A stretch of 64,000 nucleotides of DNA from Cladochytrium replicatum. Taxonomy: Eukaryota > Chytridiomycota > Chytridiomycetes > Cladochytriales > Cladochytriaceae. The position numbers were made by a program, and so were the translations under genes. Positions 35,128 to 51,431 of the stretch are shown here, piece by piece. Where the stretch lies: positions 591,001 through 655,000 of the forward strand of contig JAHLKD010000006.1 in the NCBI GenBank assembly GCA_025526935.1, written 5' to 3'. The notes beneath the pieces were generated by a model. The model was not told the origin of the DNA and made no database searches. It was given only the letters and a program-made list of their open reading frames with translations. Position 1 is the stretch's first letter; each line of letters opens with the position of its first letter.

Positions 35128-36579
35128 ATGAGCACCCGAATCACTCTTGTTCGCAACAGCAACCAGCAGATTCGTACGGTATTGCTGCTCTCGTCGGATC
35201 GTGAAACTTGGAACGATTCGATTTTAGCGGCATGCAAGAACAAATTGCAGCTGAAGAAGGCAGCAAAATGCTACGTTAGGTTGCCCAGCCTCGATTCTGG
35301 TGTCGTGGAAGTTTCATTTAGAGACAGACTGGAATTTCTGGAAAATGATTCAGTCTTATTTGCTTCAGCTGGTGAAGTCTACGTCGGCAAAGAATCAGTC
35401 GTGTCTTTTGATGAATTGCATAGACACGAAGACAAGTCAAAAGCCCGAGTCAGCATTCTGCACTCTAAGGCAAATTTGGAAGCGACGGCGATCAAACAAT
35501 TGCAGCGAACGAGCATGTTAGATGCCATGGTCTTTGTGATTGGGATGCCAGATTTGCATGCCGGGCAGGATAGCCCAATCGGAGCAGTCTTTGGCGTTTC
35601 CGGGAAGGTGTACCCATCATTGATTGGAGGGGATATTGGCTGCGGAATGACACTTTTCAAACTATCGACATTGTCAGCGAAGCAGCTAGTCGGCAACGAA
35701 AAGCAATTAGCGGCACAAATCACGCAATTAGAAGGTCCATGGGAAGGCAGTACCTCAGAATGGCTGAATCAGGCAGGACTAGAATCATCGGTATTTGACA
35801 ATCTTTTGGGAACAGTTGGGAGAGGAAACCATTTCGCAGAGATCCAAGTAGTTGAATCAATCGTCCAAGAAAATTCTTGTCATATTAATGGATTGTCTTC
35901 AGAAAGTACTTATTTGTTGGTACACAGTGGTTCTCGTGGCCTGGGAAAGAGTATTCTGGAAGAGCACACAAAAAAGTTCGGGAAAGATCCATTGGTTGAA
36001 GGGACAGATGCCTTTGCCGAATACATGCAGAAGCATGACTTTGCCTGTCAATGGGCACGCCGAAATCGGGATTTGATTGCTCATCGTGTCTTTGATGCAC
36101 TCTCCCTCGGATCGTCACATCGAAAACTTCTCGATATTTGGCACAACAATGTCGAAAAGAAAGCACTTAGCGAGGGTCAAGAAGTCTACTTGCACCGCAA
36201 GGGTGCAGCGCCGAGTGACCAGGGCTTCATTGTCATTCCAGGATCAAGAGGGACCTTTTCATATGTTGTGGAGCCTGTTGGAGACCAACAGGAGAACGGT
36301 TTCTCGGTTGCTCATGGCGCAGGACGAGAAATGAGTCGAACATCAGCGCTCCAGGCAAACCAGGGGAAATTCGAATCGAACTCAAAGCTGAGAGAAAGTC
36401 TCTCTATGAATCAATTTGGAGGCGTCGTTGTTTGCGATGATCTGGAGCTTCTTTGTGAAGAGGCTCCGAACGCATACAAGGATATTGATTCAGTTGTTTC
36501 CGACTTGGTTGAGAAGGGGATCGTCCGGATCATTGCAGTGATGAAGCCCTTGGTCACGTACAAGATGAAAGATCGTTGA
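35128..36579 (+). CDS. rtcB: RtcB-family RNA 3'-phosphate ligase, bacterial-type, single exon
   Basis: RtcB joins RNA 2',3'-cyclic phosphate/3'-phosphate ends to 5'-OH ends using GTP and Mn2+. This intronless gene encodes 483 residues from ATG 35128. The conserved core is complete. It has PDLHAGQDSPIGAVF (about 141-155), GGDIGCGM with D169 and C172 as metal ligands, VGRGNHFAEIQ with H235, VHSGSRGLG with H266, HRKGAAPSDQG (about 356-366), IPGSRGTFSYVV, and AHGAGR with H396 in the position of the guanylylated His. The GGDIGCGM form, rather than the FDINCGVR form of animal and archaeal tRNA ligases, is that of bacterial RtcB paralogs linked to RNA repair. An N-terminal extension of about 90 residues precedes the core. 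Most fungi rely on Trl1 instead, so horizontal acquisition is likely. Confidence 0.9.
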   Translation: MSTRITLVRNSNQQIRTVLLLSSDRETWNDSILAACKNKLQLKKAAKCYVRLPSLDSGVVEVSFRDRLEFLENDSVLFASAGEVYVGKESVVSFDELHRHEDKSKARVSILHSKANLEATAIKQLQRTSMLDAMVFVIGMPDLHAGQDSPIGAVFGVSGKVYPSLIGGDIGCGMTLFKLSTLSAKQLVGNEKQLAAQITQLEGPWEGSTSEWLNQAGLESSVFDNLLGTVGRGNHFAEIQVVESIVQENSCHINGLSSESTYLLVHSGSRGLGKSILEEHTKKFGKDPLVEGTDAFAEYMQKHDFACQWARRNRDLIAHRVFDALSLGSSHRKLLDIWHNNVEKKALSEGQEVYLHRKGAAPSDQGFIVIPGSRGTFSYVVEPVGDQQENGFSVAHGAGREMSRTSALQANQGKFESNSKLRESLSMNQFGGVVVCDDLELLCEEAPNAYKDIDSVVSDLVEKGIVRIIAVMKPLVTYKMKDR

Positions 36580-37090
36580 TCACTCAAAAATTAAGATGCC
36601 ACAAAGTTAACAAAGCAACACAAGCTGATATTATATATAAGGAATGATACTTGCTGATTGTTTTAATAACATTTGAAGTGAACCACAGCCCAGATCAATG
36701 AAGAGCGGTTGGCATGACCCTGCCACCCTCAACCGTTGTCCACGATGTTCGCACTCGGCGCAAAGAACACAACTGCCAATCTCCGCTACGAAAGTCTTCA
36801 TCGTAACTTCCCCATTACTATCTCAGCGAACTATGTGCTCTATCGGACTTGTCTGAGGACGAGTACAATGAGAGACTTAAGTCGATCCAAGCGACACAGC
36901 GGTTGCATTCCAAATACATCCTGCATTGTTTAAAAATCGAGAAAATATGGTTTTATATGGATGGTTTGAGTCTTTCCTCTATGTTCTCCCATTTCACAGA
37001 CCTCCAATCCCCTGAAACCACATACATGTGTGATTTATCATGGTGCGTTCATATCGTAAACGCTTAATCACTCACTTCTCTGATTCTCAG
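36580..37090. other. Interval after rtcB with no recognised gene
   Basis: About 510 bp. Plus-strand frames 36736-36930 and 36849-37067 have weak coding character (for example LSDLSEDEYNERLKSIQATQ in one frame) but contain stops and match no family I recognise. AT-rich sequence follows the rtcB stop (for example ATTATATATAAGG near 36630), probably its 3' untranslated region. Confidence 0.4.
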
Positions 37091-38141
37091 GAAGCTAACT
37101 TCTTCCTGGTGTGACGCTTCATTGATTGGCTCACACGGAAAAGAAGAAATTCATCTTCTTGGTTGGTTCACGCCCAACTATTGTGTGAATGATCGTTCAT
37201 CTAACGGAGCTTTAGACGAATAACTCAGCTCCAACCCCGAGGGAATTGTCACGAAAGCTGAACCGATTGGGTCTTTCTATCCCAGAGGAGCAATTTTACA
37301 CCTCAGCACTTGCAACCGCACGATTTCTCAAATCGCAGGAGCCTCAGGGTGGAACGTGCTAAGTGTACGTTCTGGAGAGGCTCTCTTTATTTCAATTTCC
37401 CTGATGATTTGTATCAAGCGTTGGCGAACCTGGCTTAACTTACGCACTGTACGAGGCAGGTTTTGGTAAGCACGATCGCCTTTCAGAATGCTCTTTCTTA
37501 TTTTCGTGATCAGAAATGAACGAAGTTGATCCGCACTTCGTTGTGATTGGAGAAGGCAACTCCTGCAACTTTTAAAAAGGTGTGTTAAAATTGAAGATAG
37601 ACCACTTTCTATGATTTATGTAGATCACGAAAGCTATTAACCTCGTGAACAAGGGCTCCCGCCTTATTGGAACCAATCCAGACGTAAACGGTCCAACCGA
37701 GAACGGAATTGCCCCTGCTACTGGAGCATTTGTTTCCGCGATCGAATGCGCAACTGGTTTCGTTCAAATCAACAACCACACCATACCACCTTCTCTTAAA
37801 AACGCAGGAAAGAAGGCATTTTACTGACCTGCTCGGAACACACAAGGCGGATACGTGGTCAGTTCTACACTTGATTTTGCTTCAATCACTTGTGATCCTC
37901 GACCGCTGCAGTATGATTGGCGATCGAATGAACACAGACATTTTGGCTGGAACGTGGGCTCAGGTTTGGAAATTGTAGGATTGGTACCCATCACTTAACA
38001 CAGTCATCTTTTTTGCAGACTGATCCTGTTCTCGTCATGTCAAGGGTGACCAACCATATAAATCTCACCGAGCACGCATATCGTCCGATTATCATCTTCA
38101 ACAATATCGGAGAGATTGGTAGAGACGAGGAGGCTGTGTAG
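37091..38141 (+). pseudogene. Disabled HAD phosphatase (4-nitrophenylphosphatase/phosphoglycolate phosphatase-like)
   Basis: Most of the protein can be followed through plausible short introns. The blocks are [85 protein letters not shown] and [21 protein letters not shown] splice then gives CMIGDRMNTDILAGTWA (motif IV), and a last exon gives DPVLVMSRVTNHINLTEHAY ending GRDEEAV. Two lesions stand out. The N-terminal motif I (DxDGVLW) is missing or deleted just before 37134. At about 37570 the conserved N(Y)NFEK site reads as Asn-Phe-stop with one extra base in a T4A5 run. The second could be a sequencing error, but the first argues for a pseudogene. Confidence 0.7.
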
Positions 38142-38542
38142 ATCAGTTCTTGATGAATGCAAGGAAGAACTGCCCCAGAGCTATTGCTCTTATTGTCAGC
38201 CATATTTTCTATGCAGCTACATGTGCTGCTAACTTTTTTTTTTTGTATTGTGAACAAATGTAAGCTTCCACGGATCACAAGTCGTCACCAGTTTGATGGC
38301 CTGAATTGCCAAGGGCTTACTCTATCAATGCAAAGAGAAAGCCGTTGAAGACAGGGATTCCCATGTGTTGATAGCAACCAAGATCGGGCTTCAGCAATAA
38401 GCTCAGCACTGAGCAACAACATGTAGCTCAGTCTTCGGCCAAATGGTATCTTGTCAAGGTTGTCCCAGTTGTTTGGGCAGGGGCACGCAAATTGCTTGGA
38501 CCCAGTTCTAACAGCTCCCGGCTGAAAGGCTTCAAGTTCAAC

Positions 38543-40305
38543 CTACGTCTCTGTCCTTTTCAGGAGTTCTGGTCCGTTGAATGGCGTCCAAACCCGCACA
38601 CGGACTTCTACCTTCTCCCCAGTTGCTTTTCGGATATTAGCTGGATCATATTGGCAAAGATTGCGACAATGATGGGACGCTGTAATTTTTCCTACCTCAA
38701 CGACTTGCGAAACTTCGGAAGACTTGAGAAGACCGTCGAGCTTAAGTGTTGCCTTTCCAAGTCAAGTATTGTTGGCTCCTCGCAAACCTAATCTGCTTCC
38801 AAGAACTCCTCCCTTGGAATGCAACACTTCAAAGGTGGCTATCTTTCTTTCCAGATATCTCTGGTATGATCTTCTACGGTTAATTCGGATTCGGTTCGAC
38901 GTCTCGCCTTTCCCTTCCGGCAATGCATTGTTTTCACCATCGACTGTCGGCCATCCGGCATCGAAGATAATGGAAGTATCGACGTCCGCTCCTCCAGATA
39001 CAACTTATCCCATGCTCGCAGGATTCCAACTTCCATTTTCATCCAATTCGTGTCCGTCGTCGCTTATTCCCTTCCACAGGATTGTAGCCATCTGCCGCCC
39101 ACCGTTTCAGAGTTTAACGTCGGTTTGTCACTTTCCTCATTATTTGAAACTCCAGTGCCATCGCTTTGTTGTTCTGCTGCTAATAATAAGATGATTTTTG
39201 CAGCTTGATCTTCGAGTCTTACTAATACTCCGCCGCAATACGGTCTGTGTCGTCGGCATCTGCATCAGCTGGAATCGCCGACACTAGCGCAGAAGCATCT
39301 GAAGGAAGAGCTGTGACTTTTGCGATTACGGCAAAATACAAATCCTCGGAAAGACCAAGCGGGTTTCGTGTTGGAACTGTCGGGGTCGGAGTTTGAGGAA
39401 ATGGTTTGGAACTACCTACACTTTCCTGAGCTGTTGGTTTGGGAATCAATACTTCGGAAGGATGTGGAGGCAAAACGAAACCGAATGGGAGCAGCATTTC
39501 GGCCACCTGCTGGATAGGCCGTGTAGCTGAGAGATAATATTTCGCTGCATTTAGGTCATTTGCATTTCGAGATGTAAGAGCGCGTTGGCGATACTTGGCC
39601 GATTCGCATCGAATAGCTGGTTGAGCTCGTTTTCCCTTTCTCGGCAATTCGCATGCTTCCTATTTGCTCGAAAATCCTTGCAATCGGATCTTCATCACCT
39701 GTGGAAGGATCAACTTGAGTTGGGGGTTTGATCATTGGTCCAGGGCTCCTCAGGCTTCACGTTTTGGGCTCTGCGGAAGCGACAATCATCCCACTGAGCC
39801 TCTTCTACAATGCTTTTGCTTCTCGTAGAGCTTCGATTACGCCGGCCTGGTCCCCAGCACGTTTACGCTGATCAGCGCGCTGCATCTCGAGTCGAAAGTA
39901 CCCGCGTCGAACTTCCGGGTCGGAGGTTCGAAGTTTTGACTCTAAGAACGAAGTCAACGCAAAAGCAGGCTTCACTCTTCTGGCATTCTCTGGGCGTTCG
40001 CAAGGCAAGTTGGAGGGTTCATTCGTTGACCCCGCATTCTTCAGACCTACAACAGGCTGATATTCCTCTTTGACTGAATGATCGGTATATTCCTCGTCGT
40101 CATCATTCCCACCTCCTACAGCACGAAATTGTTCCTGTTACAGGTTTCAAACTGAAAGATCTCGCTGTGAAAAGGAATGTCCTACCAGCAGATCGGCATC
40201 ATTCATGTCCGCATCGGTCAGCACAACGTCATCCAAATCTCCATCATGCAGAATATTAGGGATATCTGCCATCACTTTATCCAAATCGAGCTCTTCTGAT
40301 GCCAT
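38543..40305 (-). CDS. CC2D1A/B (Lgd)-like protein with DM14 and C2 domains
   Basis: CC2D1/Lgd proteins bind ESCRT-III CHMP4/Snf7 through DM14 repeats and regulate endosomal sorting. The start exon at 40305 reads MASEELDLDKVMADIPNILH and DADMNDADLL. A DM14-like repeat appears at 39520-39640 (KYRQRALTSRNANDLNAAKY). Another helical stretch is YFRLEMQRADQRKRAGDQAG VIEALREAKAL (split here). The C2 domain has VDTSIIFDAGWPTVDGENNA, NRIRINRRRSYQRYLERKIA, TFEVLHSKGGVLGSR, LGKATLKLDGLLKSSEVSQV and KVEVRVRVWTPFNGPELL. An in-frame TGA near 38773 falls in an unconserved insertion just before LGKATLKL. It may be an unresolved intron or a real lesion. The stop at 38543 assumes no further exon. The start is 124 bp from the divergent kinase start. 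Confidence 0.72.
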
Positions 40306-40429
40306 GGCCCCTTTTGGCTTCTGTGGAACAGCCGACCGTGTAGCGGATTGGGAAGGTTAACCTGCGCTTCGAGGTGGTTCTTCTGGTTTTGGCGAGTCAT
40401 CATACATCACTGTGCAGCTCTGCCTGCAA

Positions 40430-45432
<5,003 letters not shown>

Positions 45433-45689
45433 TTGTGATATTTTTTTGTCTTTCCTTTTCTGAGAGCATGAGAGCAGGACAATAATCGCTTCATTTATCC
45501 GCTTTTCTCGTTTGTGTACAGTTTTCGCTTCGAGCATTAACAAAAAGAGATGCAATGCATCCAGCCTGCACCACAAAATGTTCAGAATTAAGGGGTAGAG
45601 TTGGCCTTGATTTGGGCGATCCACAGCGATTACACCAAACTGCAACTATGCCTTGACCTTGTTTCCGTAGCGGTAATTGAGTTCAGATA

Positions 45690-46853
45690 TGCCTGATAAT
45701 TGGCATGGGCAATCCATAGCTGGCTGCTTGATCTCAGGCTTTGTGGTTGACTGGAGAGGTCGACGTGTTGGTTTAGGGCTCGGTTCCCTGCTGATAATTG
45801 TTGGAACTATCATCCAAGGCAGTACTCAATCAAGTGAGATACGTCGTTTGCATATTAAGTTGAATTTCTTACAGCGAGTCATCGCAGAAGATTTCTTGCG
45901 GCACTTCTGCAGTACGTGAAATGGAGGGTCGTTGCAGTTTGCAAGCTTTAATTTAGCTTTCGCAAACAGGGGCACATCGGAGCACTTTGCAACACTCAAT
46001 GAGATCGCACCCTGCTCAACTGAATTGAAGTGGAGATTCCCCATCTTCTTACAGCTCGTACCAAGCTGTGTTGTTCTCGCCACACTCAAACTTATCCCCG
46101 AGTCGGCGCGGGCTCCTTGTTTCTTGGGGCCAAGATGAAGCGGCCATCGAGATCTTGGCGAAGTACCATGAAAAAGAGATGCGTGAAGAATCGGAGCGCC
46201 ATCGAACATACACATCCACCACATTCGTCGTCGGGACGATGCGAGCAGTCGGGGCAATCTTTAGCTCCAAATACTGTCTCTTTCTCTATAGTGCTTTCTC
46301 ATAGGCAGCGGGGATCGCGTATCTGGACCATTATGTATCAGACAAAATCATTGAATCCAGACTGAGCAGGGGGCTCTTGGTCGGCTACAGCATCGGCCTT
46401 TCAGTGATCGCGTTGGTCTTTTCATTCAGAGGCTCGCTGTTCTTGATTGATACCATCGGCCGACGGCGAATGGCGCTCTACTCGACAATGGTCTTAGTGT
46501 TACCTTATGCGGCAGTTGGTGGAACAACATCTTTTGCGAAAACATCCAGCGCTACAGCGATTGCCACGTTGGTTATGTACATCTGTTACGCGGCTGACTC
46601 AGCACTTTGGTCCCCACTCCAGGACGTGTACGCAATTGAAATCTGGCCGTTCGCTCTCCGTGCGAAGGCGATCAGCGCCAATAGTTTACTTTTTGCAACA
46701 TCCGCCTATCTCTACGCTTCCTGTTCCGCACTTGGGGTTCATAATTTGAAAGCGAAGTTCTTGTTAGCTATTCGGTCGTTGTGTGCGGTGGGGTCCCCTT
46801 GGTCTGGTTCGTTGTGTCGAGACGAACGGTCACACTCGAGGCGATCTCGCTGA
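45690..46853 (+). pseudogene. Broken MFS sugar-transporter gene
   Basis: Characteristic sugar-porter pieces occur in order but in shifting frames. They are AGCLISGFVVDWRGRRVGLG, then ELKWRFPIFLQLVPSCVVLA TLKLIPES (split here), then LLVSWGQDEAAIEILAKYHE one base out of frame. After that come SIGLSVIALVFSFRGSLFLI DTIGRRRMAL (split here) and EIWPFALRAKAISANSL. The shift after IPES is explained by one extra G in the GCGCGGGCTCC stretch at about 46107. The N-terminal transmembrane segments are absent, and the RFLAG-type region between the first two blocks is missing. A functional twelve-helix transporter cannot be made from it. Some gaps could hide introns, but the one-base shift in the conserved PESPR block indicates decay. 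Confidence 0.72.
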
Positions 46854-47074
46854 GTTCGCTGTAATCTTTTACCCAACAGACTCTTTGTGAACTTCCCCGC
46901 ATTTTTTTATTGTTTTGTTATTATATTTGTCGTCGACAATTGCCACGTGAACCTTTGAAGTGAACAATCGGACGTTACTTAGCTAGCTTCTATAAAATTT
47001 CTTCTGTAATCTGGGTGAACAGCAATGCAAACTCCAGTCAACTTCTTAACGGGATATTAAGCAGTGAAAGTGGT

Positions 47075-50055
47075 TTAAGCAAAGTCAATTTGGAGAGAAG
47101 TGATCTTAGCTCCAAATCCGGTAACGACGCCAGAATCGGAGGTGAACTGCACGGAGACCGCAAACACAGACTTTCCTTGGAAGGAAGAGGACGTGAGAGT
47201 TTCGCTGAAAGAACCAACCCCAGAAACTTTCTTCAACACTTCAAAGTCCGATGCGGTGGCCAAGTCGGTCAAACTAATGATCAAGAAGTCGAAGGTTTCC
47301 TCCGAATTATAAGATCCCGCCACAGAGATTTTGATGCTTGTGGCTCCAGAGGGAGGCGTAACAACAATCACGGCAGTCGTGTCCACTCCATCCACATAAA
47401 GCGGTTGGGTACCAACTTGCAGAACACCGTTAACCACTTGCCAGCCGAACTCATCACTGTTTCCGTTGTTGAAGATGTACGTTCCAGTATTGACAGGGTA
47501 AAGACTGAAGTCCCACGTGTACGGGAAAGAAGCGATACCAGGGCTGGGGTACACTTTGAGAGTGCGGTGAGTCTGTACGTACTGTACACCGTCGCGGAAT
47601 GCCTGAACAGTTAGCTGCTTGACACCAGGTGATGTAAGTAACGCAGCTGGTGGGTCGACCTTCAAGTTCTTCACTGTGGGGTCATCAACAGTCGGCACCC
47701 GTCCCAGGTCAATGTCCTGTATAGCTGTTCCGGTAGACTTGTCAACCAGACGGATAAAGTCGAAGTTGGCAATCTTCAAGTCAAAGGCCGGTGTTTCAAC
47801 ACCAACGACTGCGCCAGTGCTACGGACAGGTGTCAGCAAGAACTTGGACTCGAAGATACCCTTGCGGTGGGCGGCGGTGTTCAGGAACCCAGCAATGGCT
47901 TCCAAGTTCTCGAAAAGCGGACCGACGTTGTCACGCACATCCCTGATAAGAAAATGAGAATAAGAACAGATCGCAAACCACGAATGTCGTAACATTGTAC
48001 ATACCTCTGTGAGAGCTTGTTGTTGCCACGGTCAGCAATGATTCCACGATCCTCAATGATTTCACCCTCGTTCTTCAAAACGCGGACGTATTGCCTGTAA
48101 CCGACACGAGCATCCTGACTTGTTCCGAGATCGGCAATACTGGTGAAGCCGTAGGGTCCAAGGGAGCTCGACAAAGTGAGCACGTTCGCCCCACCAGCTC
48201 CGGTCTCACCATCCTCTCCGATGACGAACCCGAGATCGTTGTCTTGCATGTACGAACTGAAGAGATCGCAAGCGGAGTAGCAGCGACCGTTGTTGTAAAC
48301 AACCACTGGCTTGATGTAAGCAGTGCCGAGTAAGTTGGTCTCCTCCTTGGGAGTGAAAGGGATAGGTTCGGTATACTTATCCCCATTGGCGAGTGCCTTC
48401 TGGTATGCGAGGTAGAACGCACTTGTTGGAGAGTTGGTTTGGGTTACGTATGCGGTGTTCTCAGGAGTCACAAGACCTTTGAATCCACCAGTGCGGAACT
48501 CGCCACGGCGAAGGAATAGCTGAGGAAGGTCGTCAGCGATGAACACATAGCCACCTGTGTAAAAGAAGACACGTTATAGTAGGACTACGCAGAATTAACA
48601 GTTACGGACCTCCGTTGTTGGTGATATCGATGATCAGACCGTCGGTGTCGGCAAGCTGATTGACCAACAGACTTTGGAAGAGATTAATGATCTCCCTGGT
48701 CTGGTAAAGCGGTTCGGCGGGTTGGAAGGAAGTCAGCCTGATGATACCAATGTTACAGCTGCTTGAACGGTACTTTGTCTACAATGGGAAGGGAGCAATA
48801 TCAGTTTTCTGTTCCTTGATGAAATCCTACCCAGACACATACCCAGCTCAAAATGGCGGACGGAGTGCTCGTGTACTGGATGCTGTAACCTTCATCCGGG
48901 TAGAACGATAGCAAATGGTCGAAGTCATCGTTCTTCATGATGGGCTTCTTCGCCTCTATCTTGGCTTCGGCAATAGAGCCACGCGAACCAGCCGTGCCAG
49001 ACGGCGGTTTAATCGGGTCACCATTGACGAGGCCGACGGTAGGTTCACAAGTTGAGGTGCTGAAACTAATCAACCACGGAAGCGTAATTGTGTATCGCTT
49101 AACGAAGGCACCAGAATCATCATATCGAGCAAACTGCAACTCTACGCTGTCAGTGGGCGGGAAAGGAAGAGTGCGGCCGTTGCGGTTGGCTAAGAAATCA
49201 ACCAAACGCCTGTATCCACCCGACGGGTTAGTTCCACCAGGCTCGTCTTGCAGTAGGTCGTAGAGCTGAGCGAAGGTTTTTCCGTCATAGAGCTCGAGCT
49301 AAGGCAGATAAGTGTCATTTACCAGAAAAGAAAAGAGTCTCTGCTGCATACCACATCACCGAATTGAATATCTGCAACGTTAGGAGTCAAGACGCTGGTA
49401 ATCTGAGTACTGGTGCGAGAGAACACCACGGGTTTGGCGTCCTTAATTGGGTCGGCAGTCTTTGAAAGCTCGAACCGAATGGGGAGGAAAACTGTTGCGC
49501 ATCCGTGAGGGACAGGGTAGTAGTAATTGGTGCTAGAATGTAAAAAGGTTCAAACTTGAATCGTGAGTAGCCGAGGCTCCGGCGGATACTTACTGAAGGT
49601 CGCGAAGAGAACGGAACCTGTGCGGAGAAATAGATAAGCTTTGCAGTTGCATGCACAAAGTAATACATACATTTTGGACATGGTGTTGTGCAGTGTCGAG
49701 TCGTTCAACGACTTAGCATTGGCTACCAAGTCATTCAAGATCGGCCGATAATCGCCACGAGAGCCGAGAGTTTTCAGTTTCGAGTCCAGGTTGACGTCTG
49801 GATATTCCCAGCCATGATGAGACAAACAGGTCAAAGAAGACAGAGCTAGAGATAAAGCTTACAGACGCCAAACATCTTGTTTATGCTGTTAGCGACAAAT
49901 TGACGAGCTTCGGGTGAGTACTTCGCAAACGCATCGAAGTCCTTCCTCCGATTGGCGTACAGATCGTACTTCGTACTTCCGATAACGACATCGGCAGACA
50001 CGGGGAACGCCGTAAGCGCGACCGCTATGATGGCGGCAATAGACTTGAAGAGCAT
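47075..50055 (-). CDS. Secreted serine peptidase of the S41 (C-terminal-processing) family
   Basis: From ATG 50055 the protein begins with a signal peptide (MLFKSIAAIIAVALTAFPVS). Following short-intron exons give FAKYSPEARQFVANSINKMF, a middle domain, and (48600-48700) LVNQLADTDGLIIDITNNGG. The catalytic region (47881-48546) reads PVVVYNNGRCYSACDLFSSY, with the nucleophile Ser in YSACD, followed by GEDGETGAGGANVL. The last exon (47075-47995) is beta-rich and may be a separate C-terminal domain, with VTPPSGATSIKISVAGSYNS and ending LQIDFA. The family is usually intracellular in bacteria, but secreted S41 proteins are common in chytrid-like fungi. The general-base residue was not located. Confidence 0.82.
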
Positions 50056-50635
50056 CGGAATCGACGTGGACAGGGTGCACGGGGAATGAAAGAATTTTTA
50101 AGGTGTTAAAACTGATGAATCAAATTTTCAGTAAGCTGTTCCTGATTGGTTTCCTCACCGCCACATACAAATTTTGGTAGGCGCAGCGTGTCGAGAGTCG
50201 TGGTGAATGGCACCGTCGAACACATTTGACGGTGATGGCATGGCATGTAGCCGGCAGGGACACACGCAGCGCAAGCAAACTTCAATGATATATAGCCACA
50301 CGAGCAGATTACAATGTGACTTCTAATCTGGCGTGAATGACCAACAACTACATCCACCACTGCACAATTATTTGCTGCATCAAAAGTAATATTTTTAGGA
50401 AACTTATCCGAAAAAAAGCAAAAAAAACCATAGGAGCACAACCAAATGACTGTACAAGAGCAAGATATCGAAATGCCCATACGGACGGTAAAGAAGAATA
50501 ATACGGCAGAGTTTCTCCCGAAATAAGTTCAGAAGAAACAGTGCGGAGCGAAAATGTCAAGCATGAAAAGAAAACACTGTGGGGAAGAATTTCCTTGTGA
50601 TACACCTCCACGAAAACCGGGTCGATGCGACTCCA
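50056..50635. other. Intergenic region upstream of the S41 peptidase
   Basis: About 580 bp with no ORF of convincing coding character. It is upstream of the S41 gene and downstream of the hypothetical gene at 50636 on the same strand, so it should hold the S41 promoter. Runs of A occur near 50404-50430. No specific motif is convincing. Confidence 0.4.
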
Positions 50636-51226
50636 TCAAAACCTGGTCGGATCTACCGCGTAAACGGAATACATGTCCATGGTTCGCCGTCGAGTACACG
50701 GACCAGAATTCTCTTGGTGATGGTTGTGCAGCGAGTCGATTGGGTGGATGTGGCCTTTCAGCGTGTTGATCGATTGGTGCAATTGGTTATAGTGCGCTGC
50801 TGAAGCTGCTTGAGTAGGGCTCAGAGGTGGTTGGGTCTGTTTCTGTGATCCGTTCACAAGCTTCACTGCTGCAGTGGAATTGAGTCTAGCGGGCGAGGAA
50901 GGGTTGGAACCTGCAGGGTGAAAGTCGAAAAGAGTTTCGTCATAGCTGGAGGTAGGCGAATGCTGCTTCGGAGACCACGTTTCGGAGCTCTGGCGAGAGA
51001 TGGGAATTTCGATTCGTTGGATGTTGCTTGTGATTGTGGGCATGACTGACAATTGCTTTTCGGTATCGATCAACAAGTTTTTCGAGATCCTGTAAAGAGA
51101 CGGGATGGACTGGGAAGTTTTAAACGTTCCATGGACGGAGAAGCGCTGTTGAATCACAGTGGGAAAGAACGAGTCACAGTTTCGCGTTATGATGCACGGG
51201 GAACGCCACAGCATGGGATCGCGCAT
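50636..51226 (-). CDS. Hypothetical Ser/Gln/His-rich protein
   Basis: Open frame of 196 codons from an ATG at 51226. A second in-frame ATG at 51043 (MPTITSNIQRIEIPIS) gives a 134-residue form whose composition is more uniform. It contains SSETWSPKQHSPTSSYDETL and QAASAAHYNQLHQSINTLKG, with a His/Asn-rich C-terminal part. No domain or membrane segment was recognised. It lies 205 bp downstream of the Cys-rich membrane protein gene on the same strand and could even be an extra 3' exon of that gene. Confidence 0.5.
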   Translation of the reverse strand: MRDPMLWRSPCIITRNCDSFFPTVIQQRFSVHGTFKTSQSIPSLYRISKNLLIDTEKQLSVMPTITSNIQRIEIPISRQSSETWSPKQHSPTSSYDETLFDFHPAGSNPSSPARLNSTAAVKLVNGSQKQTQPPLSPTQAASAAHYNQLHQSINTLKGHIHPIDSLHNHHQENSGPCTRRRTMDMYSVYAVDPTRF

Positions 51227-51431
51227 ACAACAAACTTAGACTGGATTTGTTGGAGATGGATGAGGCATTCGTTAAAACCAAAATATGATCAGAGAAACGC
51301 ACATCTTACTTGGATACGCACATGTTACTTGAATATGACCAGGCGGCGCAATTAATTCACAATGAACGGCAAAGAAAACCAAAAGCTGAAGAATAGCAAA
51401 ATCAAAACTTGAATGGAACCCAAAGAACTCG

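Noticed and set aside
37091-38141. Calling the HAD phosphatase intact
   Set aside because: Although most breaks resolve as introns, the missing DxD motif and the stop with an extra base near 37570 remain unexplained.
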